Positions 40,579 through 53,453 of a stretch of DNA of 64,000 nt are shown here, one piece after another. Origin of the DNA: Metopolophium dirhodum (Eukaryota > Arthropoda > Insecta > Hemiptera > Aphididae); NCBI RefSeq assembly GCF_019925205.1, contig NC_083568.1, positions 22,938,393 to 23,002,392 of the forward strand, in the 5' to 3' direction. The position numbers and the translations under genes were made by a program. Position 1 is the stretch's first letter. The number at the start of each line of letters is the position of its first letter. Below the pieces are notes generated by a model that saw nothing but the letters and a program-made list of their open reading frames with translations, was not told where the DNA came from and did no database searches.

Positions 40579-41308
40579 TTTTACTGTATTGGTACTGTTA
40601 TACGGTAGATGGATGATTTTTATAATACTGTTTTTCTGTATAAATCGAAATTCAGACGAGTTAATTTACTTTATGCATGTATTAAGAACAATAGTAAATA
40701 TCATTATCAGTAATATCATTCTGTATATGTAGGCATACTGCAGTACATTTGTACGCATCATTATAAGAAACGCGAAAATATAAAATGTTTCGACTGAAAA
40801 TGTTGTCTAAAAAGGTTAACAATATTATATAATGATAATATTGTTCCTATTTCATGTTTGTATAATATGTGTTTACGTGCTCAGTAATTTTCATTTGTTT
40901 TGCGAAATAAATGCGAGGGAATGGAAATGAAATTAAACGCGCTCGTAAGAGTAAACTTAAATAATTTGTGTGCCGAACGTGCGATATATTTTAATTCTGT
41001 AGCTGTATTCGAGTTAACTTATCGAACACCTTGTAATGATAATAAATTATCATAAAGTTGGTTGATAAAATGTCATGAATAAAACGATAATTAATCATGC
41101 AGAGTAAAAATAATAGTAAAATATATTATTAACTAGGTGCTTTTAAAATAAATCAAAATCATTTAATAACTATTAAAACGCATAATATTTCAAAAATAAG
41201 AACAATCCATTAATTACGCTTGAGCGGAAGATGACAACATTGACAACGCTGTAGCAATTCGTTACTGTTATGTTAATATGCTTATGAAATTTTCGAGTTG
41301 ATGTATTA

Positions 41309-41350
41309 CAGAGTTGGCCAACTCAAAGCGATTAGTGGGTTAATTTTTTT
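41309..41350 (+). mobile_element. Possible hAT terminus
   Basis: CAGAGTTGGCCAACTC resembles the CAGGGGTGGCCAAC ends of hAT elements. It lies 150 bases left of a clearer hAT-type MITE, and no partner end was identified. Confidence 0.25.
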
Positions 41351-41459
41351 TCAACACCATGAAATACTTTACTCGGAGGTCAAAGCCAATTTTTTACGAC
41401 ACACAATTAATTTTTACATTATAAAGGTAATATAATATGTAGGTGTACTTATATTAAAC

Positions 41460-41673
41460 CAGGGGTCTTCAACATTTTTAGGCAGCGGGCCACCTTTTGT
41501 TTTTTAAAAATCTCGCTAGCCGTATACACAAGAATATTATATGATAATAAGCAAAAAAAAAAATAGGTTATCAATAATATTATTTTGACGTATAATGAAT
41601 ATACAAATATTATTATATGCTTAAAATCTGTTGGCGAGCCTCAAATAAATATATGGCGAGTTGAAGACCTCAG
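41460..41673. mobile_element. hAT-like MITE, 214 bp
   Basis: The left end reads CAGGGGTCTTCAAC, followed by CATTTTTAGGCAGCGGGCCA, a layout typical of Charlie-like hAT ends. The reverse complement of the right end reads CTGAGGTCTTCAAC. The ends agree at 12 of 14 positions. The flanking octamers (TATTAAAC, TTGTAATA) do not match well, so the duplication has decayed or the boundary is off by a few bases. The interior is AT-rich and non-coding. Confidence 0.65.
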
Positions 41674-42223
41674 TTGTAATAAATTGTAAACATACGATAA
41701 TCATTAGCTAGTACCATTATATAATATTATATATTATTTTAGAATAATCTAAATACAATTACGAAGTAAATCGATATTTCCAAAAGCAACCTTCAGCATT
41801 CTTACACCGAAAAAATGTAAAACCTAGGGTAAATTAACGAGTTTTTATTTTTTTTTACTGTTCTTAATCAACATTGTTGACATTGGCTAGTAGTTACAAA
41901 TTAACGAGTGTAGTGTAGTTTATGTCAAGAGTCGCATTGGAAAAAAGTCATTCAGTATATTCGCCACGAGGAAACTGTCTGTTTTATAGGTTTCTAAAAA
42001 AAAAGTATGTAACAAATTTACAAAATAAATAAAGATATACCTTATACCATATGCCTATCGTGTGTGTCCGTTCATCTGTCTGGCATGTCCACAACCAAGT
42101 CACCGTGGAGAATACAAAATGATTTATGTGTATACTTCGTACGCACTCTCGTCTATAGAAACTAAAACTTCAGTTCGTCCGAAGAGTATAACATGTATCG
42201 TTCTTCCACGCTCAGTTGTTTTC

Positions 42224-42239
42224 CTATATATATATATAT
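42224..42239 (+). repeat. (TA)n dinucleotide repeat
   Basis: Eight TA units inside an AT-driven open frame (42062-42313) that has no recognisable protein features. Confidence 0.75.
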
Positions 42240-43625
42240 GTATAGAAATATACTGCTTGTATGGGGAAGTTCGATTGAAAAAGTCTACGAAAAAGTCCAA
42301 GATTTTCTTTTAAAATTCAGAATTATTTTCATTCAATAATAAAAAATAAAAATCGTACCCGGAATAAATAACTACGGTGTTGAAAAACAGCACAATATCA
42401 ATATTATATACTATACAGGAACGGATTTGATTTGATTTTAAATTATGTCCACTGTTTTGAACACTGTTGAAATTAAATATTATGAAAATCGATCAGAGCA
42501 TAGGTACATTTTTATAACGCAATACAATAATAATTGTATATTCTTGTAACTTTATATCAATAATTGCATAAAAAAATTAGGCACAAAAGTTACATCTCAT
42601 GAAAAGCCAAAGGCCGTGCTTGAGGGGTGAGCACAATATATATTATTATACGCATTGCGAGTAGCGGACTACATAATATATTATAATTTGTACAATTTTA
42701 AACACGACTATCGTATTATATTTCAACAATTTAGTTAGCGTTGTCCAAATCCATTATAGAAAACAATATAATTTTTAGCTAAAACTATGGCTATTACCAA
42801 AATGTAAATCAACGACAAAAAAAAAGTAACACTATTATATTTCCCGCCTATTCCCAAATGAATATAATCACTGACAATATTTTTTATCTATTATAGTCAC
42901 ATCTTATTGTAATAAAATTACTTTTCTTTATCTCTGCAGTATGTATATTTTTATGTTTTATTTGAAAAAATCTAAAACTGAATATAAAGTTAATCATAGA
43001 CGATAAGTTAAAAATTTTTCGAATAAATTCCAGGGGGATAGAAAAACTTCTCCAATCAAAAATGAGTTGGTGGCACTCAAACCTATGCTCAGAAAAATAC
43101 CAAACAGTCGGTCGTGGACTGCGTTTTAAGATAATATTATAGTGAAAACTATTGTTTAAAATAAAACATTTATTTCCAATTACAATAAAAATAAAAATTA
43201 CGTATTAAAAAATTGCGAATCATGTGACGTTAACTACACATTTGTGAGCAATAAACGTTGACTTGATGTTATCGAATTCTAAAATACTCCAAGGGTTACA
43301 AATCAATGGGAATAATATTTCACAAATATAAAAACGATACGCTAAAAGGGAACACTATTTGGCTCGAAGTAAATCGTCTGCTTGAGTTTTAGTAGTTTCA
43401 TTAGACACGATAAATCACTATAAATTGTCTCAAATGTTCCGGAAATAAATGTGAACGATTCTCTTATTTCCACGCGAAGATTCATTGGGTCATTTGCTTT
43501 GATACAATTCCACGATTGCAATATGTATTTCTCGAAGGCTGAGCGATAATAATATATTTCGGACGATCACGTAATGTGAACCAGATAACGCTCTCTGTGC
43601 GACTACGACACTGTACATTTCAGCA

Positions 43626-43637
43626 GCCATCTAGTGG
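43626..43637 (-). promoter_or_regulatory. CTCF-like insulator motif
   Basis: The minus strand reads CCACTAGATGGC, an exact match to the conserved CTCF core as I know it. The flanking DNA (43560-43660) is richer in G+C than its surroundings. CTCF is present in many insects. A 12-base match can occur by chance in 64 kb on two strands at low frequency, so this is suggestive only. Confidence 0.3.
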
Positions 43638-44256
43638 TAGTCGTTTGCGTTAATATTGCATTTTTATACCGCTAAACGAAGATTTCCATGATATTGTAAT
43701 ATTATTATTACGATAAAACATGACATGAAATAATCCAAAAACCCACCTACTTTTAAATAAAATAATATATAACACATTTTGAGAAGATTATTCGTGACTC
43801 ATTTATATACGCCACTTATAACAATAATTTATAATATTATTTCAGTACCTACCTATTCAATTAATAATCGTTTTCAATATTATATATTATATACCTAATG
43901 TATACAGATCATAATATTATCTGGATAACCCACTCTTAGGAATTGTACATGAATGGAACAGCAAACACGAGCAATATATTATCAAAAGTTAAAATTGTGT
44001 AGCAAATCATCAACTCTGTTTCGTAATAAATAATTGATTTACAAAAAACATTAGATATACACATAATATAGTTTAATCTAACACATAGAGGCAGGCATCC
44101 TATTTATTAACATGACTTCTATATATTTCATTATATTTAATTATCGAAAGTAGAGGGAACATTTTCAGCGCAAGAGGCATTCTCATCATCTTGATATTAC
44201 TTTAAAACGTAGCAGAAAACTATCATTATACCGGGGAAATAGACTCTTAATGCAAA

Positions 44257-44290
44257 CAGTGGTGTAGCTAAATTGCCTATCCAGGACGCC
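44257..44290 (+). mobile_element. Isolated CAGTGG-type transposon terminus
   Basis: CAGTGGTGTAGCTAAATTGC closely resembles insect transposon ends of the CAGTGGCGTAGCTA type, followed by GGACGCCGG at 44284. No matching right end was found nearby. Confidence 0.3.
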
Positions 44291-44814
44291 GGTCAAATTT
44301 ATATTTTGAAACACGCGATAAAAAAGAAACATACGTATAGCAGGTACCTATTCAGATGTACCAGGAAAATGATAACAACAATGATGAAACAAACATCAGT
44401 ACCTCTAAAACAGTATACTGAGAAAGGTAATAAATTTTTTTAGCGTTTCTTTATGATATAATATGTAAGATTAAAATAAAAAGCAATCATGATTGTCTAC
44501 ATATGTAGATATTCTGTACAATCTAGTTTTCAAAAATTGTACTAAACATTTTAATCGAAAATGTAGAATAAAAATGTACGTTTTTGTAAATTCAACCTAA
44601 ATGCTAATAAGTGTAGATTAAAAATCAAATTTTAAACGTCTACGAAGTATTGACATTTTACGATTTATATGTTTATGAACAACTTAGCAAAAATTTCACT
44701 TTTTTTTTTTAGTCACTATTAATATTATCTTAAAAAAAGGTATGAACAATTTAACAGACCTTATAATAACCAGACCAAGAAGTGTTTTTTTTTTTAAAGA
44801 GGTATCTAAGTAGG

Positions 44815-45640
44815 TGTCTCTCTGCTGTACAGTAGGTAACAAGTGAGTCACTGGAGACTGTAGAGGATGGTGTTATTTTAAAATTCAATGATATAAAATC
44901 ATTGTATACGAAAAAGGATTCTGAGTCTGGGCTGTCAGACTATAATATAATTAAGTATATTTGATGATATTATTGTGATTTAAGTCATTTATTTTACTAT
45001 TAAGCATTAGGTAGTAGGTACAACAGTTGGATAAATTCATTTTTCTAAAAAAAAATTACATTTGAAATATAATTATGTGTATAAAATATAATAATATACT
45101 AAAAGTTTCACACACACACGAATAATATTTTTAAATTACAACAAAATAATCAAACTCGTTATTCTTGGTTTTAATAATATGTAATTTTGTCCAAATTTGA
45201 ACTTAAAATGTCTGTAAAAAATAACTGTGTATATATATTTCGTTTATAGACTTTTAGTATGATCTATTTACGAAAATGTATGTTGTAATTCCCAATCCTT
45301 ATAGCTATAAAAAATGAACATTTTATAATTTTTAACTATAAAACATTTTAAAATTTTCAAGTTTTTGATAAATTTTGTTATCGCGGTGCATATGGATCTT
45401 TAATATTTATCAATTGCTATTATAAATACAAATTATGAGTCTTGTATTAAATTTTAAGTTTTTTAGACCCAGCGAATACAATTGTATTGACATTTATAGA
45501 ACAATAATCTAAATTGTTAAAACTTGTTCATTTTTTGTTTGTTTTTCTTCACACTTTTGAAAATGATTGGACATTTTTTACTTTTGACCCCTTAAACTAA
45601 CAATTACGTAGATTCGTTTTCCTATGATCAAAGATGCTGT
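44815..45640 (+). repeat. Dispersed repeat of a type recalled from aphid genomes
   Basis: The segment begins TCTCTCTGCTGTACAGTAGG, followed by AAGTGAGTCACTGGAGACTG, TAGAGGATGG and the pair ATGATATAAAATCAT (itself an inverted repeat), then a long T/A-rich body to about 45640. I recall near-identical strings as very common in aphid assemblies. A shorter related piece (AAGTGGGTTCTACTCTGCTG) occurs at 49827-49846, and a reverse-strand trace (CCTCTACAGT) at 53589. The class is unknown to me and the right edge is approximate. Confidence 0.45.
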
Positions 45641-47359
45641 TAAAGAAAATCAAATAATATACACAAGTACAAAATAAAATAAAATAAAAAAAACACACAT
45701 TATTGTAAAATTATTAATTAATATCGCTCTGCTCAGAACTTAAAACTATTTAGCTATAGTTAAAAACTATAAAGTAATTAAAGTAACTACTTTATCCAAA
45801 TATAATATAAAATCATAAGTATTTAGTAGTCCCAAAATATTATAAACAAAAATACATTTGAAGCGTTTAATTATTAATAAAATTTAAATATTATTAGTAG
45901 AGTCACGGGAAGAATTTTATTTAGTTAAAATATTTAACTCAACAATATCAAATTAAACAATAGCAAATCAGATTTAAAATAAATTATGCTGTGAATAAAA
46001 TATTGGTAAACAAAATAAAACAAATACCTACCAAGTTATTGAAAATACGATAAAAAATGTTATTTTATTTTCAATATCAACAATTTCAAAATAATTTATT
46101 AACTTCTTGAAAACCATTTAACATGTATAACTATTCCTTACCTAATATACAATTATAACTGTTTAATATTAAAATAATGTTTCTATAATGGTTAAATAAA
46201 ATAAAATACGAGACAAATGGAAATACCGATTTAAAAAAAAATTTTATTATTATTATAATATTCATTTTTTTATTTTGTTGGCTAAAAATACATAAACATA
46301 AGTACATTAACATACATTGACCAAAAATACTAGCAGGATATGCCTTGAAATTTCCGCTCCATACGTCCATCTGGATATTCGAACAATGAATGTGTCCCTA
46401 CGTTAAATACATTTAAATTGTGAACGTTGACAGACGTGTAATTTTTTTCTTTTTTGAAAAGTCGTTACACAAACTTTGGATTTGTACTTGAATATCTAGT
46501 TCCTAACAATTTTCTATTCAACGTTATTATACTATACGTAGCTGATAGTTCATTCTGTATTGTACAAGATAATCCACATTTTACTTATTTTAAATAGTAG
46601 CCTTTGTGGGCTAATAAAATTTCAGCGAGTACGCTACTTAAAATTAGTGAATCGTTGAAGGAGTAAGGGACAATTGATAAACTTCTTCACTTAACGAGTC
46701 CACTGTTTTGGGAAACTTAATCAATTACCTACGGTTGTGTAATTTGTTTTTAAAACAATTTCACAAATAATTACCCCCATGATTAGGAGGTATTTTCATT
46801 CGACTACATGAATTTTTATCTAGGAACTTACCTATTGAAAATATGCAATTTAGGATAATATATTTTACACGTTTGATAACATGATTTAAAATGTTATTGA
46901 AACGTGAATAATCTCATTGTTGTATAATATATTAGATGGTTCTACATCCGTATTAGATAATATGTGTTATAATATATGTTAAAACCGGATAAGCATTTTA
47001 AAAAAAATTACTTTATAGTTTATTATAAAATAAATTGTTTTCAATTAGTTTAAAACATTATTCCGTTATATTGTATGTTTAGAAAAAATAAATTATATTA
47101 ATACCGAGACGATAAAATAAACTTTTATGTGAGTTTTATCAAATATTCTTTCATCTCCCTAACTATTAATTTGTTTAAATCGATTTTTAAATGGAACGTA
47201 TAATCACGACGTAATTTATAATATTTAGAGGAAAACATTGAAAATGTACTGTATTGCATGCATTATACTACTATATATGATATCGAATTAATATGAGATA
47301 GACCTCTTGGTTTAATGCTACGTAATGGAATTTTCAACCACACCGATGCGTCATATAGC

Positions 47360-47384
47360 ATATTATTATTATTATTATTATTAT
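47360..47384 (+). repeat. (ATT)n trinucleotide repeat
   Basis: About eight tandem ATT units. Confidence 0.8.
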
Positions 47385-49674
47385 ATCGGAGAGTAGGCAT
47401 TATATTGTGATACAGCGTGGAGTACTTAAATACGCATTTACCTAACAGCCTGGGGCAATTTACCAGAGGGTTTCGCGTGTTTCATTATGCCGATCCGTTT
47501 ACGACTTGGTAAACTGATGTCGTACAAATAAACTAATACGAGCGAATTGTGCACGCTAAAGCACATAATACACAACATACATATTATTATATATGTGTGT
47601 AGCGATACATATACGTATATTATACACGTAAATCGACATGGGGTGATTAGAGGTCGTCGGAGGCTAGTAAATCGCATTATTTGTTTGTTAAGGTCGTAAA
47701 ATACAAATCTCCCTCCCGTAGTCTTTTTCACTTTCAGACTGCGTTTCTACAACTTTATTATTGTTTTATTTTATTCGTGAACGGAAAAAAAAAGTTTTCT
47801 TTTAAATTATTTCGTATAACGAATACCATATTGTCACATAATATATATTATGATATTATTATTAAGAACACGAACCGTGTTACCGCATGTGTGTGTGTGT
47901 CTTCCGTCAATAACTCCAGTATATACCAATTTTTATTTTTTAAATATAAATAATAAATTGCATTATTCTGTACTTACAAGCAACCACGAATCTCGATGAA
48001 TATAATTTTCAGTGTTTTATAAAAATGACACTCATAATAAAAATACTGATAATTGTTATATTCCTCCTTTCACTAAGCTCGGAGACGGATGAATTATAAT
48101 ACATTAAAAGACGAAAGTTGAAAATGATTAAAATCCGTTAAACGTTTGAATAGTTTTTTAAGTACAAGAAGGAGGGGACCTGGACATACTTAGGTATTAT
48201 AGGCGGATGGATATGCACATGAGAGCGAATACCGTAAGATATACTATGTATATATATTATATGGGACATAGGTTATTTACGATATACATAGAATTGGGTG
48301 AAATACTTTAAGTTATGCGATACTGTGATAAATAAATTAAGATAATAAAAATATGCGTACATTTGAGTAAATATTATGTTTATAACAAAGTTATAATGTT
48401 TGACATATTATATCAAATTCATAAAAAAAAAATTCACAGACGCTGTCTGTCAAATACAGGAAGACTATAGGAAAAGTAAATATCAAAAAGAGAAATTTAG
48501 AAGTTGGTAAAAAAAAAATAAAAACTGTAAACTTTTTTGGAATAGCAAATAAGATATGTTACAAAATATTTGAATTCAGCGAAGGAGCGTAAAAAAAAAC
48601 TTAAATCAAATCCTATTGAGCCATAAAATATCTGTCAAATATTTGAACAACAAAATATAATCTAATGTAGCATACAAATAATAATCGTCTTATGTTTTCA
48701 AATACAAATAAATAAACGTGCAAGTGTTGGGTCGAAGATTTGACGTTAGACATTATTATAGTGTTGGTATATTTAAATTTTTAAACTACAATCGTATAAA
48801 AAATTAAACAATTCAAACAAATGATTTTTAATTTTAATCCCGCATGATATCAACGTAATGTCCAAACTCAAATTACGTTGCATATAATATATTATTGATT
48901 TATGTTGGTCGGTATATGCAAATATTTACGATATATTGTTTTTTTTCAACTAATGACATTGCACGTGTTTAAAGAATACAAGTCACGAGCATAAATTTAG
49001 CCAAATTCTTGTAAATAACAATACATTTAAATGATGACAACCGCAACGACAGCAATAAAAATCATCTGCCCATATTTTTTTTTACAAGTATGCAAAAAGT
49101 TTGAACAACTTTAACTTTTCTATTATACTTTATTTGTATCTGACTTAAATCACGTAATTACCAAAATATGTGATACGACGAGAAAGTATTATAAATTATT
49201 ATACCCTACGGAAGTGGAGTCTTAAGTAGGCTCATTTATAATAAACGTTAGACATGAACGTTTCGTTAACCGTAGACGTGGATAATACTACAATATATTT
49301 AAATAAATCGTAATAATACTTATTTTAAACTTTTAACCTCACATTTTATTACATGTTTAATAACTGTTATTATACGTCATAATATATCTTATACGATATA
49401 CGACTAAACAAATCTGACGCTCTTCAGATGGCTGCTAAAGACAGCCTCCGGTATAAAATACAAATATACAAAAACTGGAGTACCTAGATATAGAATTGCT
49501 CAGATTACATAATGACTTTTATCTAATTTTATGTGGCGTGAAATACAACCTAAAAAAAGGAACGCAAATTACCAAAATCAATTTTAAGACGTGGCGAAAA
49601 TTGCATTTATTTTTTGTTGTTTTGTTTCCGACGCAAATTACATACGCCTACAAAAACGGTACAATCAGATATGG

Positions 49675-49715
49675 CAGAGGTTCCCGAACTCGATCGCGAC
49701 CCGAGAATTGGGTCA
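49675..49715 (+). mobile_element. hAT-like terminus, solo
   Basis: CAGAGGTTCCCGAACTCGAT followed by CGCGACCCGAGAATTGGGTC matches the usual plan of hAT ends (CAGNGGTTCCCAAC, then a GCGACCC block). The right-hand partner is not visible before the repeat fragment at 49827, so the element is truncated or overwritten. Confidence 0.4.
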
Positions 49716-50414
49716 TAGTTATATTTTTAGTAGGTCACGTTAAGTTTTGGAATATTTATATATTTTTATAATACAAAATATTTAATATTTGATTATTTTA
49801 GAATTTATAAGTATAAAAAAGGTGGACAAGTGGGTTCTACTCTGCTGTATGTCATTGACCATATAAGATGCACAATCATAAAATAACAGTATTATAACTT
49901 GTTATTTTATTTATATTTAGTGCGTGGACTGTTAAATAGTAACAATTTAACGATATTTAAAACGGAATATTCACATGGAGGAAATACTGTAAACAATTAT
50001 AATTATGAGTTATAACATAACTTATGCGTATTTTAATAAAATATAAATAATAACACCACCATAAAAATAATGTTATTAATATTGCAAAAGATGTCAAAGG
50101 TAAAAAACATAATATTTAGGAAAGTTTGAGCCCCCCACCCCTACTTAAAAAAAAAAATAAAAATAAATTGAAAGCCCTATTTACGTTTTTTTGCGTGTCT
50201 TGTCTTATATACACACCGTATAAAATTATTACGATAATTAATTTAAGCACCTCGTTGATAGGTACTGTTGAGACTCGAGACAATTAATTATTTTGCCTTG
50301 TATTGCAAAACCATACTAAAACTGACGAACCGCATGCGTCGGATGCAGGTGTGCGCTTACTTTTAATTTCATGATAAAACGATAAAAACAATTAATACAT
50401 TTAATATGTGAAGT

Positions 50415-50428
50415 AAACGTACGGGTAT
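50415..50428 (+). repeat. Left target-site duplication of the SINE
   Basis: AAACGTACGGGTAT, matched by AAACGTACGAGTAT after the A-rich tail at 50694-50707 (13 of 14 bases). Confidence 0.85.
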
Positions 50429-50693
50429 GGCTTGGCGTGGCACGTTGGCTGCTACCAGTCGCGGAATGCGACTGGGAGTAAGTGACGGCCACAGCTACTA
50501 GCTCACGGATGGGTGACCGCCCGGGTTCATAGTAGTTAAAAACATTGCCACACATACACCTACCGTAACAACCATAAAAACAATCGTAATATCAACCTAC
50601 CGTACCAACCTTACCCCTACCACAGTTTATAACCCCAACAACAGCTAATGGCCATATTCGCCGGGCCTAAGTTCAATAAAAAAAAATAAAAAA
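50429..50693 (+). mobile_element. 5S rRNA-derived SINE (SINE3-like), full length
   Basis: The head (about 50429-50535) is homologous to 5S rRNA. It keeps CACGTTG, ACCAGT...ACTG, an A-box-like AAGTGACGGCC (50480-50490) and an unmistakable 5S C-box region, GGATGGGTGACCGCC (50507-50521). These would serve as internal RNA polymerase III promoter elements. The stem CCAGTCGC/GCGACTGG (50455-50462 with 50468-50475, loop GGAAT) replaces the normal 5S loop here. An unrelated middle part follows, then GCTAATGGCCATATTCGCCG, GGCCTAAGTTC and an A-rich tail. The 14-bp duplications indicate LINE-mediated insertion. Mobilisation needs a partner LINE, which is not in the window. It codes for no protein. Confidence 0.88.
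50507..50521 (+). promoter_or_regulatory. 5S-type C box (internal Pol III promoter) in the SINE
   Basis: GGATGGGTGACCGCC is identical to the conserved animal 5S rRNA internal control region element bound by TFIIIA. The spacing to the A-box-like sequence is close to that of true 5S genes. Confidence 0.75.
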
Positions 50694-50707
50694 AAACGTA
50701 CGAGTAT
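50694..50707 (+). repeat. Right target-site duplication of the SINE
   Basis: AAACGTACGAGTAT, one mismatch to the left copy. The A of the tail and of the duplication merge, so the exact left edge is uncertain by a few bases. Confidence 0.85.
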
Positions 50708-53284
50708 AATAGTAATATGTATTAGCATATCCGTAACGCTACTAAAGTCTTCATATAATTTAGTAAAACGTCGCGGTTTAAAATTTATTATAATGTCTAT
50801 TATGTAATTGCGTAAGTAACCGAGTGACATGCATGGCGTTCGTTCTTAATATAATAATTGGCCAACAATTTGCCGATATTGAAAATTTTTTCCAACTGCA
50901 GTTAAGTATAGCTGATAGCAACTAAAAGCAATTGCGTTGAAATTATTAATTTTCGCTGTTCCTAAAGTTCGAAATCTTCGATATGATACATTTTTCACCA
51001 TCTGAGTCGTAGCATAAACGATTTTCATTAATCCCAAACCGTTATCTTAAATATTAAAATGCTTACGAAATTATATTGCTTTATATGGTATATAATATGT
51101 ATACATACATACGAGTGCATTCACTGAACGTGTCTGAATAGTTGAAATGAATAATAAAATAAACGCGTTTTCTCGTTATTACAATATTGTAAATAGCCCG
51201 GGTAGAGCTACACTCTAATCTCAATGAATTGAAATTCACAACAGCTCGGAATCCTTTTGAAATTTCTTGAACGTCAGAATTTAAGTTAATTTTCGGATAT
51301 ACGACGGAAACTATAAATAAATATTAGATATCTTAAGTGTCCGTTTGCAAGAAAACAATCCCGATATCGATTATGGGATAACCAATGTTATCTCTTTATT
51401 AGGTATTTTTACTTTATAAAGAATTTAAATACATTAAACAAATAAATATAAATTTACTAGATTTAAATTGTACATAATATACAATAGATATTATACAGTG
51501 CATTTATCTTTATCTATATAATAATATTATGCAAATTACAATAGTTTATAGCCGCGATTTAGGAAAAATATTTTATTTCCACAGTTTCGAGGTGTTTATT
51601 TTATATGTTGTTATTAAAAATTGTATATATTACAATATTTTAATAAATTGTAATTCAATAACTCACAAGAATCAGTGAAATTATTATACTTCCAAAATTA
51701 ACCCCGTTCATTTATGTTGTAGTAAATAATATTCTAATATTTAAAAATATGATTTTCTTTGTCACAAAAGTAGTAAAATTGCCTATACAACGCCCCGTGT
51801 AACCTGTTAATCCTAAAATATAAAATTATGTTATAATATACACTCAGCATATTATATTAGTAAATATAAATATATAATATTAACACAATGTACGTGTTCA
51901 GAAATAATTAACGTTTTTATGATCTCAAATTCAGTCTATAAAAAGAAAATGTCCAATCATAAGCCATTTAACCGAATGTACTTATTAAAAACCCAACATT
52001 TTCAATTTTGAACTATTTTACCTACTAAACATACGGCTAAAAAGACAATTAAACATTTTTCAATTTAATATAGAAAAACCATAAAAACACTATCGTCTGG
52101 GTTTTTAATGTAATACATAACGGAATACTCTTGAACGACCCCTGTTCGTGGTTATTAAATTTGACATTTTTCCATTTCGTCAGATATATTATGATACTCT
52201 TGCCGTTATCCGTACAAACTACAGTCTCACAATTAATATTTTTAATCCATCAAAAAGTATTGTTATTGATAATCCTGTAAGTGAAAAATAAATATTAAAT
52301 TAATGCAAATAATACGTAACACGAGTGTTGCGAACTACTTTGTTTGGCTAATTTACATTATGCAATGGATTTGGAAAAAACGGCTATCAAGGTGTCCAAT
52401 AGGTAATCTAGATCTGAACTACTTTTAACCTATATAATATGTAGTACTTATTTCTCTAAATACTATATTGAGCCAACTACTATATGGGTTTGTTTTTACT
52501 TTGGGTGTTAGCCAACTTTTTCTTTCATAAATGACAGAACCAGCAAAATCTCCTTTAGTAATCCGATTCATTTTCGATTTCAAATTTCTTCGGAGCTCAA
52601 AGTAGATTGACCTGAATTTTATTACCATGTTGATTTATATCACAAAACAATTCCTTATAATACGACATAAACGATTTACGACCATTTAAATTAACAAGGT
52701 ACCTAAATGCTTATAATATACTTAACAAATATTACTAAAAAAATAAAAAATAAAAATGACAGCAATAACTAATATAACGATTTTCGATAATTGAAATGTC
52801 GCCCCTTAATTATTAAAAAAAATTAATATGAACATTGATAAATTAATTAACCCTGCGTACTGTTACACAGAAATTAATAATATAAGTTATAGTAGTAATA
52901 TAGGTACTTGTATTGTCAAAATATATATAAACAAAAAAAAATAGTCTCAACTGATATTTCAATAAAAAATATATATTTTTTTGTTTATTCATGATATTAG
53001 GATGGGCTTCATTAAAATATACGATGTATAGAGGCAAGCGTATTGTATAGGTCAAAGTTCACAAATAATAGGCATAGGTTAGGTTGTACTAAATGTAAAA
53101 ACGAATTGCTCAAAATGTTTTAGTATTATAATATGGTACTGGTAAGTTTGTATTATACACGTGTAGGTATGTATGTTAAATATTATAAAAATAATAATAT
53201 TATTGTTCTAGCCATGAATGCCCAAGTAGGTACAAGAAAATAATAGATTGGATGCTAATAATTATAACGTCCAATCATTCTACT

Positions 53285-53292
53285 GTTGTTTG
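53285..53292 (+). repeat. Left target-site duplication of the 161-bp MITE
   Basis: GTTGTTTG, matching GTAGTCTG at 53454-53461 in 6 of 8 positions. Confidence 0.55.
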
Positions 53293-53453
53293 CAGGGGTG
53301 GATTGGCAAGGATGGCCGGTGAGCAACCCACACCTGGGACTGGCGAAAATTTGGGCTGCTTGAATAAATTCGGTAACTTATAAATATTTTATTATTAGGG
53401 GCTGGATTTTCTGTTTTCCCAGGGGCCAATTTTTATTTTCCAGCCCAGCCCTG
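53293..53453. mobile_element. hAT-like MITE, 161 bp
   Basis: The left end is CAGGGGTGGATTGGCAAGGA. The reverse complement of the right end is CAGGGCTGGGCTGGAAAATA. The CAGGGGYGGAYTGGC form is a known hAT-type end. A worn 8-bp duplication flanks it. The interior contains GGGGCTGGATTTTCTG and CCCAGGGGCC and has no coding capacity. The decayed duplication and ends suggest it is older than the element at 37442. Confidence 0.7.

Larger units (their letters stand above)
38011..50414. other. Gene-poor stretch rich in repeat remnants
   Basis: AT-rich DNA holding isolated transposon ends, a 214-bp MITE, an aphid-type dispersed repeat near 45 kb, several homopolymers (14 T at 38821-38834) and microsatellites. 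The GC-richer patch at 39820-40290 contains no recognisable exon. No coding region could be supported. Confidence 0.6.

Noticed and set aside
40436..40732. Plus-strand open frame of 98 codons
   Set aside because: It runs through the G-run and C-run (GGGG, PPPS) and a hydrophobic AT-rich tail, with no recognisable protein.
50495..50530. tRNA-like TAGCTCA and GGGTTCA strings inside the SINE
   Set aside because: They are only about 20 bases apart, too close for a tRNA promoter. The 5S C box and other 5S blocks explain the region better.
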